The position numbers and the translations under genes were made by a program. Source: Oscillospiraceae bacterium (lineage in GTDB: Bacteria; Bacillota; Clostridia; Oscillospirales; Ruminococcaceae). From it: a stretch of DNA of 5,995 nucleotides. A model generated the notes under the pieces. The model did no database searches and was not told the origin of the DNA. It saw only the letters and a list, made by a program, of their open reading frames with translations. This document shows positions 5,087 to 5,995 of this stretch, in pieces. Every line of letters begins with the position of its first letter. Position 1 is the stretch's first letter. The stretch spans positions 1-5,995 of the forward strand of contig CAAGDZ010000117.1 of assembly GCA_900768735.1 (NCBI GenBank), written 5' to 3'.

Positions 5087-5113
5087 AAAAAAGAGGCGAT
5101 GTTCTCGCCCCTT
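5087..5113 (-). terminator. Terminator of secG
   Basis: Minus-strand stem AAGGGGCGA / TCGCCTCTT (nine pairs including one G-U) with a 5-base loop, followed directly by a T-run (A-run 5087-5092 on the plus strand). It begins seven bases after the secG stop. The next start codon lies only 28 bases further on, so that remnant would depend on readthrough. Confidence 0.8.
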
Positions 5114-5120
5114 CATTCTT

Positions 5121-5555
5121 TTATTCAGCAGTTTCTTCCGTGCCGGATTCCTCAGCAGATGTATCTTCGGCTGAAGTATCTTCAGCGGAGGTTTCCTCAC
5201 CGTTGGTTGTATCTTCTGTAACGGCCTCGCCGTTTTCATCTGTTACCTCTTCGGCAAGTGTTGTTGTAACCGCCGTGTCTGTATCAGTATTTGTTGTGGG
5301 GTTGTTGCTCATGTAAACCGCAACAACGTTTACCAGCAAAGCGACTACAAAGAAGATTACCGCAGCGGCCTTTGTCATCTTGTTAAGCTTTGCTTCCTTG
5401 GTTCTGCTGCTGTTTTTCTGATAGTAGTTATCGGCGCTTGCACCGGTAATTGTTTGGCTCATGCCCTGCTTGCTGTCCTGCATAAGCACCACAAGCACAA
5501 TGAAAACGCAGGCTAAAATCAAAAGAACTGCGCTGATTATTTCAAAAACTCCCAT
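5121..5555 (-). CDS. secG: Preprotein translocase subunit SecG with acidic C-terminal extension
   Basis: This is the small SecG partner of the SecYE channel in the cytoplasmic membrane, which assists SecA-driven export. The first 81 residues are a complete SecG: transmembrane segment at about 3-25, the conserved loop VLMQDSKQGMSQTITG (23-38), and a second transmembrane segment at about 62-81. Most SecG proteins end near there (about 75-80 residues). This one continues to 144 with a tail of 63 residues containing 20 acidic and no basic residues, including tandem SAEDT repeats (about 122-136). By the known SecG topology (both ends outside) the tail should face the outside. The start is fixed by GGAGG at 5564-5568, eight bases before the ATG. 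It has its own extended -10 promoter (5626-5654) and a terminator. Confidence 0.93.
   Translation of the reverse strand: MGVFEIISAVLLILACVFIVLVVLMQDSKQGMSQTITGASADNYYQKNSSRTKEAKLNKMTKAAAVIFFVVALLVNVVAVYMSNNPTTNTDTDTAVTTTLAEEVTDENGEAVTEDTTNGEETSAEDTSAEDTSAEESGTEETAE
5148..5192 (-). repeat. Tandem 15-bp coding repeats in the secG tail
   Basis: The secG tail encodes TSAEDTSAEDTSAEE here: near-identical 15-bp units with synonymous changes (for example GCT GAA versus GCG GAG). Such repeats can change copy number by slippage without shifting the frame. Confidence 0.7.
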
Positions 5556-5579
5556 TTTTAAATCCTCCGATACTATGTA

Positions 5580-5595
5580 AGGCGGTTTAACGCCT
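5580..5595 (-). other. Small hairpin in the secG leader
   Basis: AGGCG (5580-5584) and CGCCT (5591-5595) form a 5-bp stem with a 6-base loop, 11 bases upstream of the secG Shine-Dalgarno. The stem is short and no regulatory class is recognised. Confidence 0.3.
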
Positions 5596-5625
5596 ATTTT
5601 AAATATTCACATTGACACGCATTAC

Positions 5626-5654
5626 ATTATAGCACACCTTTTTAAAAAATGCAA
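5626..5654 (-). promoter_or_regulatory. Promoter of secG
   Basis: On the minus strand: TTGCAT -35 (5649-5654), 17-bp spacer, perfect TATAAT -10 (5626-5631) preceded by TGC (extended -10). The predicted start near 5619 gives a leader of about 65 bases. This suggests secG is transcribed independently of the upstream purD. Confidence 0.8.
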
Positions 5655-5717
5655 GCCTTTTTTGAAATATTTTCAATTCAAGCCAAAATCACGGTGTCAT
5701 TTACGTTTTTTGAGCAA

Positions 5718-5995
5718 TCAAAGCGCCTTTTTACCGATGTCCTTGCGATAGTGCGCTCCCTCAAAGGAAATTGCGTTCACAGCCTTATACGCCTTATTCA
5801 GCGCGTTCTGCAGGGTATCGGCGGTTGCCGTTACGCCAAGCACCCGTCCGCCCGCTGTTAAGAACCTGCCCCCGTCGAGCTTTGTACCTGCGTGATAAAC
5901 GAAAGCGTCCTCCTTGCACTGACCCTTTTCATCAAGTCCGTTAATTTCAAGACCTGTGGGATATTTTTCGGGATAGCCGCCGCTTGCCATAACTA
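5718..5995 (-). CDS. purD: Phosphoribosylamine--glycine ligase (GAR synthetase), C-terminal end, 5' partial
   Basis: The gene continues beyond the right edge; about 91 C-terminal residues are visible, ending at TGA 5718-5720. They match the GARS C-terminal domain: VMASGGYPEKYP, then GLDE, the VYHAGTKL strand, the GGRVLGVTA motif, and the closing FEGAHYRKDIG. The enzyme joins glycine to 5-phosphoribosylamine with ATP to give GAR, the second step of de novo purine synthesis, in the cytosol. The ATP-grasp core and the start are outside the window. No good terminator lies in the 63 bases before the secG promoter, so some purD transcripts may read into secG. Confidence 0.95.
   Translation of the reverse strand, partial: VMASGGYPEKYPTGLEINGLDEKGQCKEDAFVYHAGTKLDGGRFLTAGGRVLGVTATADTLQNALNKAYKAVNAISFEGAHYRKDIGKKAL

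Noticed and set aside
5083..5316. Plus-strand Ser/Val-rich frame of 77 codons opposite the secG tail
   Set aside because: Its repetitive composition is simply the reverse complement of the SAEDT-coding repeats.

Overview
The window looks like chromosome of a low-to-moderate GC clostridial bacterium, probably of the Ruminococcus/Oscillospiraceae kind. The signs are AGGAGG-type ribosome binding sites, sigma-A promoters with TGn-extended -10 boxes, a Ser/Asp/Glu-rich lipoprotein linker, and a clostridial-type large serine recombinase. The genus is an inference and was not tested by any search.

Left part (1-2061). The window opens inside a plus-strand gene for an SLC1/DAACS-fold transporter. Its frame is open back to base 1, where it encodes about 90 residues that resemble part of a histidine-kinase-type ATPase domain. 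The transporter core lacks several residues that bind sodium and substrate in characterised relatives. About 340 bases without a convincing gene follow: one strong hairpin, two weak ones and a diverged repeat. Next comes a 41-codon hydrophobic small protein with a perfect Shine-Dalgarno. A near-consensus promoter on the opposite strand points back across it, the layout of a type I toxin-antitoxin locus. This is the best candidate here for an undescribed system.

Middle part (2062-3219). A minus-strand lipoprotein with a charged linker and a PsbP/DcrB-like C-terminal domain has a clear promoter. Divergent to it is a plus-strand tRNA-Leu(CAG) with its own promoter, a structured leader of about 100 bases and a strong terminator. 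Repeated and inverted A/T-rich motifs lie between the two promoters.

Mobile-element remnant (about 3220-4870). Just after the tRNA terminator lies repeat-bearing noncoding DNA, then a minus-strand large serine recombinase that has lost its N-terminal catalytic serine region. Homology breaks at the DEGISG motif. Close to the break is a 13-base copy of sequence found in the tRNA terminator.

Right part (4870-5995). All on the minus strand: a short gene remnant interrupted by a bidirectional terminator, then secG with its own promoter, terminator and an unusual 63-residue acidic tail, and finally the C-terminal end of purD, cut by the window edge. purD and secG are housekeeping genes (purine synthesis and protein export), so the recombinase remnant sits as an insertion between core genes next to a tRNA, a typical integration neighbourhood.
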